Counted from the stretch's first letter, positions 11,581 to 39,129 are shown. The stretch: 64,000 bases of DNA from Gorsachius magnificus (GCA_034008185.1 CM067082.1:56875586-56939585), one strand, 5' to 3'. Numbers and translations are program-made. Notes: generated from the sequence alone by a model not told the origin.

Positions 11581-14500
11581 TTTAATTTGTATTAAGTATT
11601 TTCAGATTTCGCACTTTCGGTTACTTCCTTAATACTTTCATACTGATTAGGACCAAGTCCAGTTGCCTAAACATAGTCATGCAGTGCCAGTTGAGACACC
11701 TGCAGTAGCTGAGAAATCTGCATAGGGCTGAAAGATAACGTGAATCACAGGAGACCTGTGGCCTTCTGAAGAGGCCAGTGGGACAACAGCAGCACCCAAA
11801 ATTGTACTGTGTACCCGTCTTTAAGCAGCAGCGTCCTATTCTCAATTTCTTTTGTTGTGCAGAGGGGTGTCTGTTATACTGTCCTGGTTTGGATGGCTAT
11901 CCTACTGAGGGCTCTGTTGTCATGTCCCCATTCTGTGATCCAAGCAACCACAAAAAACTAACACGATATATACATACCACAGTCAAAGTTATTTATACTG
12001 CAAATTTTGCAGTATAGCTTTAACGCTTATTTAAGTTAATCTTTTGACGGTTTCTGCACACAAGCTTTGATTAAGACTGGTAGAATTGATGGTGGAAAGA
12101 GAAGCGTTTTTCATACCTTTTTTCAATAAGTTCTCTAATTTGAAGTCTCCCAATCCAAAAACATAATTTGATTGAAAAGCCATCACTTATTTAGAATACT
12201 TAAATAGCATTGTTTAGATTTTGTTAATATATTTAATTAATCTGGTTATTTTTAAATAACCTGTGGTATCTGTGGTATGGTTATTAGAATAAGAACAACA
12301 GGCAAGTTCTGCTTTTGCAAAGGACAAATTTGTTTGCTTTCTCCACCTTATTAGTCTGAAGAGAGAAGTTTGATTTTTTCCATAATAATTAAACATAACT
12401 GTAGTTTGGAAAAATCTTTTTATTGTGAAGATAAGCATAGACTTTTCTTTTTTTGTACTTTTGTTATATAGTTGGTTATTCAGGAAGGACAATAAGAGTT
12501 ACAATTACAATGAATGTGCTAATTTTTTGATCTTTCCTTCGAAATTACATTTTCCAGATTTTCTACTATTTTTTATAGCAGCATCTCAATTTTGTTTTCT
12601 GACCTCTTCAATTTCTGTCTTTAAAGTAGTCCAAACATGGCACAGTCATTAGCATTTAATTGACATCCAAAAAAGCAAACCAACTGACCTCCTTATGTTC
12701 CATGTGTACATCACAGTAACACAATTTCTGTAGTTGCGCTTCCCATAATTACAGAGATTAGTGGGGCTGTTAAAGGGACCGTTTGCACACTGTGTTACTG
12801 CTTGCTGCATTTGGACTTACTGTTCAGTTACTACAAGTTTCTTTAACTGTTCTTTGGGCTAAAGGCAAGTGGAAGTGGTTTTGTGTGTGTGTGTGCATAT
12901 GTGTGTGTTGGTTTGGTTAAATAAATATGCCATAAACTGCATTTATTAGGTATCACAATAGTACCTTGATATCTCTACAATGTACAGTATACTGTGAGGT
13001 CTCTTCATCACATTCTAATCTTTCTCTTTCACTGAGGGTAGGAAGCAGCAGTCAATCATTATGTGTTTCTCTTTAAAATAACTTCAGTCAGATTACCACA
13101 GTCACACAGATCTCAGTAACTCTCTTTTAACTTTGTTGAATTGATCACCTTGACCTGTCTTCTACAATTCTTGGTAATAAGCACATTAATCTTTTGTTGT
13201 ACATCACTCAGTCTTCTAACTTCCTTAGAAGCATTTATTTCCAGCAGTTCATATTTTAGCTTTGCATGGTCCTATTTCTTAATCCTGTTATTCCTTACAA
13301 TTTGCACTATGATAGGAGTTTTCCATTAAACCAGACTATCATGAGCCCTGAAGTTTGAATTTGGTCTTTCTGCTTTATTTCTTTTATCCACCAAGGTGGT
13401 TATTTTGCAAAATGGAATACTCTGTTAGCTTGGCATGATTTGTTCTGCAAAATCCACATTATATTCTTTAATAATTTGTTTTCCTAAAACATTTAGAAAT
13501 CACTTGACTGAGAATTTTTGATATATCAAAAAAAAACCCAACCCCACAACCTAAGGCCCCCCTCAAAAGCCCCCAGATACATATGTGGTTGCGTTGGGAC
13601 ATAATGTGTCACGCATAAGTTCTCCTTGAAATAATTGCTGGTTATTCTCAAGTTTCTCGTGCCAGTACGTTTAAGTGAATTTCAGTAAGCTCTTCTACAA
13701 ATAAGTGCTCAAGTGCACTTAAATCACTGTTTCACATAACTTCGCTATTTGTAAATCCTTTTTTTACAGTGTTAGGTGAAAAGTTTACATTGCAAAGGGA
13801 AAATCTTAAAAGGAATGTTGTCCAGATAGATTCGGCTGCACATTGTGAAGGTTATTTAATAAAGATAATGGAACATGAAGCCACTTGAAGAGTTTTGATC
13901 TGTATTTTTTTAATAACAAGTAAGAAATTCCGTGATTTTCTGTTTGTAACTGCTGAAGAGCACCAAAGTGACAAGAAAGTGAATGTAAAAGAAGATATTT
14001 GTATTCCATAGACATTGAAAACAAAATGCTCAAAATCTAAAAAAAAAACCTAATTGACTTTAAACAGTCAGTTTTGTACATTAAATTCTACCTAAACTTA
14101 ATTTCTTAAACTGATATTATTCCTCTATTAGGGAAGTTATTACTGTTCAAATTGTATAAACAACAAGTGCACAGCTGTGAAAAGTTTTCTGTTACCACCA
14201 GATAAAGAATATCTAAGAAGTCAAAATTCCTGAGCGTTAAATTGGTCTTCTCCTGCTAAATAAAGTTTAGTGTACTGCGTGAGGATATTCCTGGAGCAGT
14301 GAAAACAAATCTTGTAATATATTGTGCAATAAGCATAATGGGGATTTTCTGTGGATTTGTGTAGCTTCTCTATCAACAGCTGCATTGTCGTTGTTTTCCT
14401 TGGATTTTAAAAAAAAAGAAGTAGTGGTTTACTATTTTATTTATTTATTGGTGTATAAAAAAATTCTCTTTTTTTTATATGCCCTACTCCCTTCCTTTTG

Positions 14501-17500
14501 CTTCTTTCCACCCCCTTAGTCATATCTTGTTTTATCTTATACATTCAGAACTAGGGCATGTGCATGAGATCTTGGGCAGGAAAAGCAATAGCCTCTGACA
14601 GGATGTACTCCTGTAAATGGATTATCAGGTGCACCTGCTGTAGTCCTGAGGCTTTTTTTTTTTTTTACCTTGGTTGTTGATCATATTAATTTTGTTTATT
14701 GAACTGTTCAGATTTACTGAAAATGCATATGAAGTCTCACATAAATTTTAATAAAACTGTGTCCTTTTTTGAGTGGTAAGGGCATAATTACAGTATAACT
14801 TGGTGAGAGCAGTTGTATTCTTATTTGGTAGTTTTAATTGGTAAGCTCTAGAAACACTTTGCAAACACGGTGTTAATAACAAGTAATGGAAGAATAATTT
14901 GCCCCACCACTGAAATGCATTGGAATATGTAGGGGAGGATGTTCGTGGTGTTTGACAACACAAAACATCAGACGGGAGTACATTGCACTCATTTACTTAG
15001 TAGGCTTTTCTAACAAAATTATTAAAAAAACCCAAACGCAAAAGCCAACAGATAAAAATACCTGTCAAAGTACACTGTATAGTAAAAAAAAGTAGAAGAT
15101 CATCAAAAGATCTATTTCACTTATTTTGATGTATTATTTTCTCAAGCTGAGTATAGCTGTAGAATTGTAAGGAATAATTCAGAGTGAAAATGAACGGGTT
15201 TTTTTCAAGAAAAGAATCATAAGCAGTAAATAGCATAAGCTAAGAAACAGCACATCATGCCAGACAAACTGAAATGTGTTGTTTGGATGGAAGTACTGAA
15301 TTAGATAATGAAGGGTATGCTGTACATTATCCTTGGAGAGAGAACAGCATATTTTTGTGAAAAGCTGTCAGTACAATTTCTTGTAGGTTTTCTTTAAATT
15401 TTCCTATGCAGATGTTCTACCAATAAGGCAGTAGTGTTGATTTGGATATTGAATGGATTTTTAGATATCAGGAGTATGAGATGCATGCAGTTCAGAAAAA
15501 TCTCATCAATTACTTTTGTAAAATGGATCTTGTCTCCTTCTTAAACATGATGGATAAATTTGCAGGGGTTTCTTTTTAATATGTACAGAGGTCTGTAGCT
15601 TTCCATTCTTAAAAGTCTTGCTTATAATTGTTTTGTCTGCAAAATCAGGTATCTCTTATTTGGTCACAGCGGAATTTAAGATGCACGCTATTTACATGCC
15701 TTCCTCTGCTTCAAGAGCATTGCATTACTAGAGCCTGTGTATGTAATCAAGCCTAGAAGACGAGATTTAGAGAAGGCTAGGGAAGGCAGAAAATGAGTTG
15801 AGAGGAAATGATTGACACAAGGAGGGCCCCGAAGAGGGCTTAAGGCAGAAATGGAGAAAATAAAAAGATAAAAAAGGGTCAGTTTGGAGCTTAATAAAAC
15901 AGGGAATGATACATGGTTAGTAACCTCAAAGGGACTTAAGCTTCTAATTTGTAATTTTTATTAATTTTTGGCGCTCTGCAGTAGATTAGTGAAGTTTGCC
16001 TCAGTGCAGTCTTCTGCTTTAAGATTTTCTGCTTTTGCAGATGATGATTTTTTTTTTTTTAAATGAAGCATTTATACAGGTGTTTAAGGTTGAGATTTAG
16101 GAAAGGAAAGTGGGAGACCAGTACAATCATAGGGGCAATAATAAAAATAAGATCCTCTCCCAGCCTTAACTGTAGCTTAATCGCATTTCCATATTTTTTT
16201 AGCATGGCCCAAAATACTAAGCTTAACTAAAACTGGATGAACAGCGCCTCATCAGATGGTAATCAGTCACAGTAAGAATAAGATGAAATAACTTACTACA
16301 CAAAGAGCTAAAAACATCAGTGTGGCAACCAGGCTTATTTAACTAGTAGTAACAGTCCCCAACCAAGCCTCAATCAATTCCCAGCCAAATCTGAGCATAC
16401 TAGTATGGCCAAGTCTGATTAATCAGTTCAACATCTTTCCCTCCTGCCCCCTTTCATTATTACATATTCATCATTTTAATTTTTAGATCTCAGCTTTGTT
16501 TCATGTTCTTGCTTGCTTTATGGGGGTTAGCACATCAGCCAGCCACAGAAGAGAAAGCAGGCAATAGACATCCTTGCTGAATTCTGTCCCTGTCTTTGTG
16601 GTCAGTGGTCCAGCCTGGAGGGGGAGTTGGGTTTACTCGTGCCTGTAGGGTTCAGAGTCCTGTCTGGCTGCTTAAAGGCCTTTTGGGAAGGTGGTTGTTA
16701 GGGAAGCTTCCAAAAAGAGAGGGTGCAGTAGAGTGGGCAGGATCTCTGGAAAAGCTAATACTGAACCTGGGCTTTTAAGGAGACAACCAAGGGAATTATT
16801 TGCTCAGAGTTTGGAGATGTCATTTTTGCTGGTTGAGTCTGTTAGAGTACTCTTCAGACCATTCTTTCTTGACACTGGCAGTTAGAAATCTTTTTTTAAC
16901 TCTTTCAGAAATTTTAATTCCAAGTCAACAAATATGGGACTGAGGTTCCTTAAGCCATCTTTTACATCCAGTGCGTTTATAGTCAAGTAGTAATCTTGGG
17001 GGCTCTGAAGAAAAAGATAGACATTATAGAGGTAACATGTAAATAATATAAGCTGCTTACAAAATATAAAATGTTGAATTTGGTAAGAACTTGTTAAGAC
17101 AGAAAGAGAGCAGTTGCCTGGAAAGACGAGATAATTGCAGAAAATGAATGGTCTTCACTACACATAAATGCAAACTAATATGTCTCTAGAAAATACAGTT
17201 AAAAAATAATGACCAGGTAAGGAGGGAGATCAGTGGAAAACAGTTGTACTGAAAGAAATTTGATGCATTGAGAGTTTGTACTTGTTTGATGTTAAGATCA
17301 TTAAATACTGCTCCAGTTAAAAGTGATTTAGTCAAAGTCACTTAATCACAAATCAGTTGTTTTCTATCCTACTTTAATCTAAATGCCTGTGTTTGGTTTA
17401 GGAAACCTTTATACAGAAAAATGAAAGAAAAACTTTTGAAAAGGATGGAAGATGTAGACCAAAGTTTCCAAATTACACAAATAAAATTTTAATTTTTTGG

Positions 17501-18226
17501 TTAAAAATTGTTTGATTTCAGAGCACATTTAACCAATCTGAAGAGCTGTGAGAGGTTGTAGGTACTGAATAGCTTTAGAAATGATCTCTTTATTCAGATG
17601 TGTAATTTCAGCTCCTGGTTGAAAACTTGGACATGAAATATTAAACAACTACTGTAAATATTAATGAAAGGAAAGAAGTTATGTATATGAAATAGCCATA
17701 TGTTTTTGAAGGATATGCATTTTGGAGAAGAAATTGCTCTAAGGTGCAATAACAGGATAAGTTTGAGAGAAACAGGCTTTTATCCAATTACCTAACAAAT
17801 ACCAGTATTAAAAAGTCTATTCCTAATTTTTAATGTGGCATCATGAGAGAATTAGAATAGAGCACAGTCTTGGATCTGTATTCAAGGCTGAAAGTTGACT
17901 CGCTGATCTTACAGAATTTTATAAGTGCCTGACTTGATTCTCTGAAAATTAAAGTTTGACATATAGAGTCTTCCTGCTGTGAAACAGGTTTTTCATCTTT
18001 TAGAATTTTTTAGTAATCCTCCTTACAGCTCTAAGTGCTTTAACTCAGTAGCTTATTATCCTGATGTGATTAGAACAGGTAACCAAAACTAATGCAAATG
18101 CAGCAAATTAGAGATGCAATTTCTGGTTTTCATCACCTGCCACCAATCACCAGTTCACATACCTTAAAAGGATGTTTTTATTTCTAGAAAAAAATGTTCT
18201 AATAGAACAGCAGTTTGAGTTTTTAA

Positions 18227-20376
<2,150 letters not shown>

Positions 20377-22249
20377 TGAAAGTTATAACAAAATTTATTG
20401 GCAATTTTCAAATCCTGTTTTTATTTCTGATGGCAGTGGTAGTACTGGGACACTGTAGTACACAGTATATTGTTAGAATGGTATAATAATACCTGGACGT
20501 TTCACTTGCAGCCAGGGCCTTTGCCCACTAGGCAGATATAAAAATACATGTGCACGCTTGCTGAACTTTGTAGAATTATACTAGGCAAAGACAGTAACTG
20601 ATAGAGGGATTGTAGGCTATGTGAAGAGATGCAAAGTGTAGTAACAGTGAAGGTGGTAGCACTGTAATGTACATTGTCGTCTTACTGCAACACCTAATAC
20701 ACACCAAAGCAGATGGGTGTGGTATAGCTTGCACTTGTCATCTAGCCCTGCTGGATTAACACTAGTTTTGGTATGTCAATATCTGCTGTGATTTCAGCGC
20801 TGATTGATAAACTTTAAGGTAAGTTATAACTTGTACCATATTTTTAGTATCCTTTATTTGGTATCTTTCTTTACTTTTCTTAGGATCTGTTTAGTAACTT
20901 TTCTATAAGGAAATGACTGTGCTGCCTGTCTGTCTGCAATACCTCCTAAATACTTTTTTGCAACCTGCTGCCAAACTTTTGCCTACTTTGCTTTTGATAC
21001 TCTCACAGTAAAGTTTCCACATGTTTTAGTAAAAAATCTCCAGCAGAGTAAATATGAGATCTCTGAAGTAATGCTTCCACAGAAGACAGAATCTGCAGTT
21101 TTGAGTTCAGTAGTTGCTCAGTTGTTGGTTGGCCAGGCACTAAATTAAATTCATTTACGTACTGCAGTAAGCCAAAGTACTGCTGTTTTTTCCTCAACCA
21201 GTGTAAAAGGGCATAAGACTTAGGAGCTGGAGGATTGGGTAGACGTTTAGGGTATAGGTGGAGGTTGGGGTAATGAGGAGGGGTGGAACAGAGTGAAAGG
21301 AAGGCTAAATCGCAGGGTAAAGGGTTAGTGCAGAGGTTAATGTGGGGTTGGGGTCTAAGAGACATTTAAAAGATAGGGTTCATAGATGTTTCTCTCTTAA
21401 ATGTAAGGAAAACTCTAAAAAATAATACAAGTATCAAGTACACATTATATAAACAGCATAATGAACTGCTCCTAATACTCTGCCTCTCAACATTAGCTTT
21501 TTTGCATCCACAGTAGAAGTGGACCATGGGAAAGTGAAGAAATAAATATAAGAAAGAGCCATGTTGCTTTTGGTTATGTTCAAAAAGACTGTGCTCCCAA
21601 TGCAAAGGGTAATGCTGAAGAAAAGGTGACAAAATTTGTGGGGAGCTGCTGGCATCCCAAGGGAATAAAGAGAATATTGAGAATACTCATTGGTACAATT
21701 AACTGGCAGTACTAGCAGTCTCAAGTTTTTACCGTCATTGCATAATAGAAGCAAAAACATGAAGGTCTGAATGACAGTTTTGATTAGACCTACAGTGAAG
21801 CGTGCTAAAGATGCTCAGTGTATGGGTCTAAATGGTTATAAGGAGAATTATACTCTCAGTGGGAATGGTGAGATGAGCTGAGGTAGCAGGTCCCAGTGAG
21901 AGAAATTAAGAACTATATGGTACAATCATTTGCCAGCTCAGACTTGACATCAAGAGAAGATATTAATGAGATGGACTAAAATCTTGATTTTAGGTAAGAA
22001 ATAGATCAGTGATTTCTTGGTGTACAGAGGGTAGCTGAATTTGTGTTTGAAGATGCAGCTGTCCAGGACTCATTTGTGGAGGAAGAAGAGAACAGAAGCA
22101 GAAGTAGGACCCAGTGGGGTCTTCAGAGGAGTTGAGAGGGGACATGAGAAGAACTTGTTGAAAGAGCAATTTTGGGAAAGGTGGGGGAAGTTCAGGGGAA
22201 GACAGACCCATAGAAATCACAGGGAGAACAGAAACACTTCAACAAGAGA

Positions 22250-22826
22250 TGTGGTGGGTTAACCTTGGCCAGCTGCCAGGCACCCACCCAGCTGCTGTCT
22301 CACTCCCTCTCCTCAGCAGGGCAGGGGGAGAAAATAAGATGGAAAAAAAGCCCTCATGGTTTGGGTAAAAGACTGTTTAATAAGAAAAGCAAAAGCTGAA
22401 CATGCAAGCAAAGGAGAAAGAGGAATTCATTCACTACTTTCCATTGGCAGGCAAATGTGCAGCCAATTCCTGGGCAGCAGGGCCTAAGCAGGTGTAACAG
22501 TTGCTTGGGAAGACAAACACTGTAACTACAAACATCTCCCTTTCCTTCTCTGTTCCCTGAGTTTTTATTGCTGACCATGACATCGTATAGTATGGAATAT
22601 CCCTTTGGTCAGCTTGGGCCAGCTGTCCCAGCTGTGTCCCCTCCCAACCTCTTGTGCAGGGGGAGGGAGAAAGACAGCCTTGACATTGTACAAGCACTGT
22701 TTAGGAGTAGCCAAAACACTGGTGCATTACGAACACTGTTTTAACCCCAAATGCAATGAAGAGTACTATATGGGCTGCTATGAAGGAAGTTAACTTCATA
22801 ACTTCATTCCAGCCTGACCCGGTACA
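22250..22826 (+). mobile_element. Solo LTR of an avian ERVL-type endogenous retrovirus
   Basis: About 577 bp beginning TGTGGTGGGTTAACC and ending CCAGCCTGACCCGGTACA, that is, with the TG...CA termini of an LTR. The opening matches a well-known bird LTR family (GTGGGTTAACCTTGGCCAGC type). No gag, pol or env sequence is attached, so this is a recombined solo LTR. Five-base target duplications are not identical (AGAGA against GCTAT), so either they have decayed or a boundary is slightly off. The orientation is that of the TG...CA read on the plus strand. Confidence 0.75.
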
Positions 22827-23560
22827 GCTATTTAACTAATCTTAAAGGCCAGTGAAAGGATGAGGAGAATTGTTGAAAGTTGGTTCTGAGAATCGACTGG
22901 GAGCAAGTTGTTAGAGACTTTATTCAGGACTCTTGAGGAGGTGTTTGGGATCAAGTGAGAGACTTCTATTGGTAATCCAAAGTGAGAAGCAGAGGTGGAT
23001 GAGCTTCAAAATTCAGTGCAGAGGAAAAAGTCAAGAAGAGGGGGAGGATTTGAGCAGTGAGTCATGGGTGGAGCAAAGTAAGAATTTAGCATGCAGTGAA
23101 GTTTAGAGAATTAGAGCATTTTAGCTAAGGCTTTGGCAGAACTAATGGAGCAGAAAATGAATTAGTAATGGAGGAAGTAACTCTGCTCATGGGATATTGG
23201 CCAGAATGATACTGCGTGTGAGAACAAGAGTAAAGGAAACAGATGTTGAGAGCAAGCCAGAACTGGAGGTGGCAGGCTGGACATTGTGATAGGACAGAGA
23301 GGCAAAGCAGTGAAACATGGAAAAGAATGAATTACAGAGAGAATTAATAAAAAGGAAGAAGACGGGGATCAGAGGGCTGAGAGCAGAAGAGTGTTATCAG
23401 TGTGGGTGAGTGGGGAAAAGGCAAATGGAAGGAAGGAGGTGGTAGCCAGGCCGCGCTGGAAGTGAGTGACCGAAGTGATGATTGGAAGGGAAATTTAGTA
23501 TACGATGATCAGGAAGAAGTGTTTTGCCACAGACTAAGGTAGAAGCTTTTTTTTTTTTTA
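22827..23560 (+). other. Purine-rich intronic block
   Basis: The plus strand is markedly rich in A and G, with many GAGAAG, GGAGG and AAGAGG words and few C bases. Similar composition continues upstream of the LTR (about 21750-22249), so the LTR appears to have inserted into an older purine-rich block. No frame is open and I do not recognise a repeat family. Confidence 0.4.
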
Positions 23561-24471
23561 GCTTTTTTAAAAAATTTATTTAAATGAGTGGCATGTAAGA
23601 TGTTGATTGAGAGATGAAGATGAGAAATTACCTTAATGGGGGATTAGATAAGTCAGGGTTTTCTTCTTGTCCCTCCTCTTCACGGATGTGCTGATTAGAT
23701 GCAGAATTCAAGTGAATAACTCTTCCAGACTTGCACTGGTTATGTTGAAAACAAAAGTTGAACGCCTTCCCAGAACTGGGCTTTGAGAAGGCATCAACAG
23801 CAGGCTGGAAGTTCAGGGCAGCTATGAAATGGAAGGCATCAAGCTGGGGAGAGAAATTGAGGTAAGGAATATAGCATGTGTGGGTTGATCGTCATCTTTA
23901 GTTGAGGCTCTGCTACGAAAAATGAGTGCTGAACTCCAGACTATCAATTTGGAAATCAAAATTGCTAAAAATTACTAATATTCTAAGAAATATCAGGAAT
24001 AAGTTCTCTGCCAGTATTTATTAATAGCTTGCTATCTAGAGTAATAGCTGCTGAATGTTGTTAGTGATTCCTGTTATATATTCAGTGGCTCTAAAGGAGC
24101 AGTGCTTATGCTATTGTGCCATACTTATTCTTTCCAGTAGTGTGGTTTTCAAACCATTTCCATATAGACTAATGTTATTCATGTATAACTAGCACTGTGT
24201 TCAAATGCTCACTAGTCACAGAATTTCAAACATGTTTAGCCTGGGGATTTTGTGCCAGATTTTGTCTTTTAGTATTTGATTAGTGATTTCTGTGTTCCAA
24301 TTTATCACGGTAAAATTTGGAAATTGGTGGCAGGAGGTTTAAAGTTGATAAAGCATGTGTTGTTCATCAGATGGATGGCATTGCCTTCCAGCCAACTAGT
24401 GTGTGTGAGTGTATTTTGAAATGTATCAAGGCAATAGAGATCTATAGCACGGGAGAAAAAAACAAACTTAA

Positions 24472-34951
<10,480 letters not shown>

Positions 34952-37900
34952 TGACACCTGTAAAAGGCACACAGACCAATACTTCAAAGTATTTACTACT
35001 ATAAAGCCTATCCTTTCAAAAATGAAGTCAGTTGTGGAGAGATTCTCCAAATTTCTGCTGGGAATAATTTGGTTAAACTAATTATTCAAAGCTGTTTCAT
35101 TTGGAGGTGGAGTGGATGTGCAGTGCTTCAAAATATTAAGTCCATCAGCAAAAGTTAAGTAGGAGAGCGCGTGCTAGCTATCTCAGTGTCTCCTTAATAC
35201 GCTCAATAGCAACAGATATAATCTTGTGTGTCCTGGCTTTTGTAATCCATCAAAGTGTTCTGGATTGTATTTAATAATGTGAAGGTTTTTTCCTTTTCAC
35301 TGAAGAATATCCATAGTTCAGGGATGCTTGTTTAGTTCTAAGCTCACTGTATTTCTGACATGGGCATATTCCTGATGACAGCTGTGAAGGAGGTCTGTGC
35401 AATGCAGAACATAAATTGGCTCAAGTGCAGTTAATAGTAGTATTTGCTGTGGAGGTGCCCCTCCAGTGTCTCACAATAACATGGTCCCCGCTGGTCTCTG
35501 TTTTGATGTCAGCATAATCAGGGTAGCACCTGAGTTGTACTTCCTTTCTTTGCTCCTCAGCACACCTGATTTTATGCTTCTTGTGTTCTATGTTGGGGGA
35601 GAGGGGAGACCAAAACATTGTGCTTTGAGGGCTTTCTCCTAGCCACCTTGAAGTACTGTTACTCCTGGAAGTAGAGGAGGTTTTATATTTTTCCACCTAT
35701 TATCTGATGCACTTAAACTGCTCTAGTTCTGAGGTGAAACATACTAGCTTAAACTTGTTTGAACGGTTTAAGTTAACACACGTAATAGCTGGAATAGGCT
35801 GAGACAACGTATTTGATTTACTAAAGCAGTTGTCTGGCTTGATAATGTCAGAATTCAGTAGTATTTGAGTGTATGGCCATTACTTACGATGTGTCAAGTT
35901 AAGGAAAAGTCTGAGTTTAGGAGGAATAGGAGAGAATATCTTAATCCTCAAATAGCGAAAATGCCTACTAAACCGAACTGTTGGTGTGTATGAAGTCTCA
36001 CGTGCACAAGTCAAGCATTGTTTCCTCTCATTTTCCACTATGCCCCCTATGTCTGCCCAAGAGAATTCGTACATGCATCCTCTAATGTTAAGCAAGTTCC
36101 CTCTTGTTTGACGGTGACCACAGTTCTTTGAAATTAGTTAATCAGTTATAGTCTGAGGAAGGATGTGTGTAAGATGACCCTTTTATTTGGTCTGTAAGTG
36201 AACTAGGCTGTGTAGTAAGCTGCCTTCCCCAGTTGAGAAATCTTTCTCAGTAGCTGTTGCAGCTTCTATAATAGATCTTTATCACCAGAGCAGAGAGATT
36301 TTTATTTTTTATAGAAGCTGCTAGTCAAGTACATACTGTTTCCAAGCTACAACTTAACTGATTTGGCATCACACTTCAGCGCTTACTTTGGGATAAGCAG
36401 GAAGTGAAGAAGTCCAGCATATATTTTTTCCCTAGCCCATGCTCTACCTGGGCAATAGAATTCATTTTCCTGTCATAAATGGCAATGTGTGTAGGCACTG
36501 TAAGAAGGGGAGGGTTATTGACTTGGTATTAAAGCATTGCCTCTTCCTTCCTTCCTGTCTCTCTTGCTCTGTGTAATAGGGACTCTGCAGTTCATGGGAA
36601 TACGTACAGTTAGTTGGGTAGTGCAAATTCTTGGGTAACTTATGTTCAGTAAACATCAGAGATGAATGTGTGCTCCCCATTCTCATGGCTTTTAATTACT
36701 TGTTGGGGGGAAAAGAAACAAAACAAAACAAAACCACAACTAAAAAATGTGAATGCGTGTTTGAAGGATTACAATTACTGATTTCTGAGTCGCTTCCCTA
36801 CATATACATGTTTTGGTGATGCTGATGTTTTAAACTGTTCCTTGTTTTGTATATGCTTTCATGGTACTGTTAATCTTCTACGCTACAGAAAGAACAGGCA
36901 AAGCTTTTTATTCCATGCTGATATGAGTAAAAGAGAAGGAAAAAAAAATGCTGAGAAGCTAAAATAATATATTAGGAAATTGGTGTTTATTTCCATTAGA
37001 AGTGTAAGAAAGCAGCATGAGTTGTAATCTAAAAGGAGATATTTTAAGCATTTCAGTTTTGTTTGTCTGAAAAAAATCATCTGCAGTGCAGCTAAATGCT
37101 TTGTTTAATTACTGTCATTTGTGTAAATTTTGATAAAATTTCTCATGTTTCTTTCCAGAAAAAGGATACCATTTTAAAAATTACTGGTAGTTCAGATTTA
37201 ACTTCTTTGCAGAGCTTGCTTGTGTATACAATTTAATAATTTTCATTTGTCACCATTGAAAGTCACATTCATAATAGTTCCCATTAAAAACACCACCAAA
37301 AGGAGCATTGCTAAACCAGAGATTGTTTCATGCTCAGAAATTAATGTTTGTTTATATATTGCACACATTGTCCAACAGTGTGAAAATAAGGCCTGTGCCT
37401 AGTCTCTCTACAATTGTGGAATATTAATAACGTGTACATGTTGTTACACATATAATGCGTAATTTAATATGCAACTGTAAAATGACCTCTCTGTTGGGAC
37501 CTTTGGGGGTTTTTAAATTTTTCCTTAGGTGTTTTTTTAATGATTCTCTGTTAACCTGATTTATGCCTCATTAATTTACATAGGCTACATGGAAGTAGAT
37601 ACTCTGTCTTAAGTTATTCCTGTATTTTAAATACCACTGTGTGAAGGGCTATGCGAAGACAATATATTTAGCTCTGACACTCTGGGACTCGGAATAGTTT
37701 GTGTTCTCTGCATTGGAATTTTAATGATGCACTATAGTTTATCTGATGAACTTCAAACATCCTGTAGGTGGGAACCAGGAGATGGTGTGCTTAAGTTTGA
37801 TTTTCACAACCTTGTTTATATACTGTAATTTATGACCCATATCACCTAAAGCTGTAAGGATAGTCACATATGAATTGTGGCTTCCCTCATACCAATGTAA

Positions 37901-38480
37901 ATACACAACATAAGATGGGAGACATCAGGTTAGTTCAAAGCAGAAGGAAACAAATCTGAATCTTCTAACAGAGTAAATTAAATAGTATTTAGCTATGTTG
38001 CCTTTCAGATTGCTACATCAGTATGTTCTGTGGGGTTCAGTCATCTTTATCTGTACTGCCTCCTGAGAAGAGACAGCAAGGTGATTCATTTTCAGCTTGC
38101 GGTGGCTATCTAGCAGACATGTTTCTAGTAAAGGGGATTCTGTCCAGTCTCAGCGGCATTGCTGTAGAAGCTTAAGTGGCCAAAGCTTATTTTAGTGCTG
38201 CTACCAGAAACTTGCTTCCTAAATGCATGAAATATTACAGCAATAGAGCAGGCCAGTCGATTTGGGTGGCATGGGCGAGGGGAGGTAGATACGGATGTGT
38301 GAAAATAATGGCAGAAATTTTGTGTGTGTGAATCTGAGTTAGCTTCAGTGTTGTTCTTTGTAATGGGCACAAATGAGGAGTGAAGGTTTACAGAGTGAAG
38401 AGTCGGTGTTCTTGTTGTGATGAAGGATGCAAGGCATGGAAGAAGCCTTCTTAACTGATTTTCATGTGTTGGAGATGGTG

Positions 38481-38527
38481 AGGGTATGTCTTGAACCTTA
38501 GGGAACCTTAGGGGTATGTCTTGAACC
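38481..38527. repeat. Imperfect direct duplication, 30-base period
   Basis: GGGTATGTCTTGAACC occurs at 38482-38497 and again at 38512-38527, with a nested GAACCTTAGGG duplication between them. A local slippage product with no evident function. Confidence 0.8.
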
Positions 38528-39129
38528 AAACAAACCTGTTCCAATGGCTGCCTTATAGTAAAGCAGAGGAGAGAGGTGGAAGGCCAAGTTCTGTCAAACT
38601 TTTTGGGGTGGTTTCTCAGATTGGGACTAGAGAACGCTCGAGAAGGCAGGGCTCCTTAGTTTCCCTCTTTTCGGTATGGAGTCTGGACCCTTAAGGAACT
38701 AGTTTGATAACTTCTTTTGCTTATACAAGAAACTGAGGTCACCTTTTCCTTGCGGCATTCGGTTTCATGCTCTCTCCTTGCAAGCCCAACATAACATGTT
38801 CGTATTTTCCCTATATGCTTTTATGGTCTCTTTACTAACCATCTCTCAGACTAGAGGATCCCAGAGGCCCCTCTGGCTGTTTTTGCCTTGAAACCTGTAA
38901 CTTCACGTTCCTTTGAGACTGGAAAGTTTATTGCCTTTGTCCAAATCCAGCGCTGGTTCGCAAGCTGGGATTCCCAGCAGGTGGTGTTGGGACGGCTCCA
39001 GTCCCCCGTGCAGACCTCAGGGATGTGAGGCTCCTTCCTCCCGTGTTTCTAAGAGGAGAGGGGGAAAAGGCATGACTGCATAAATTAACGTGTTCGGTCC
39101 TGTATTTAGCTTTACGTTTCCGAAGACAG

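Noticed and set aside
11879..11930. TGTCCTGGTTTGGATGG, similar to an avian LTR start
   Set aside because: The match stops after about 12 bases and the rest does not follow the family.
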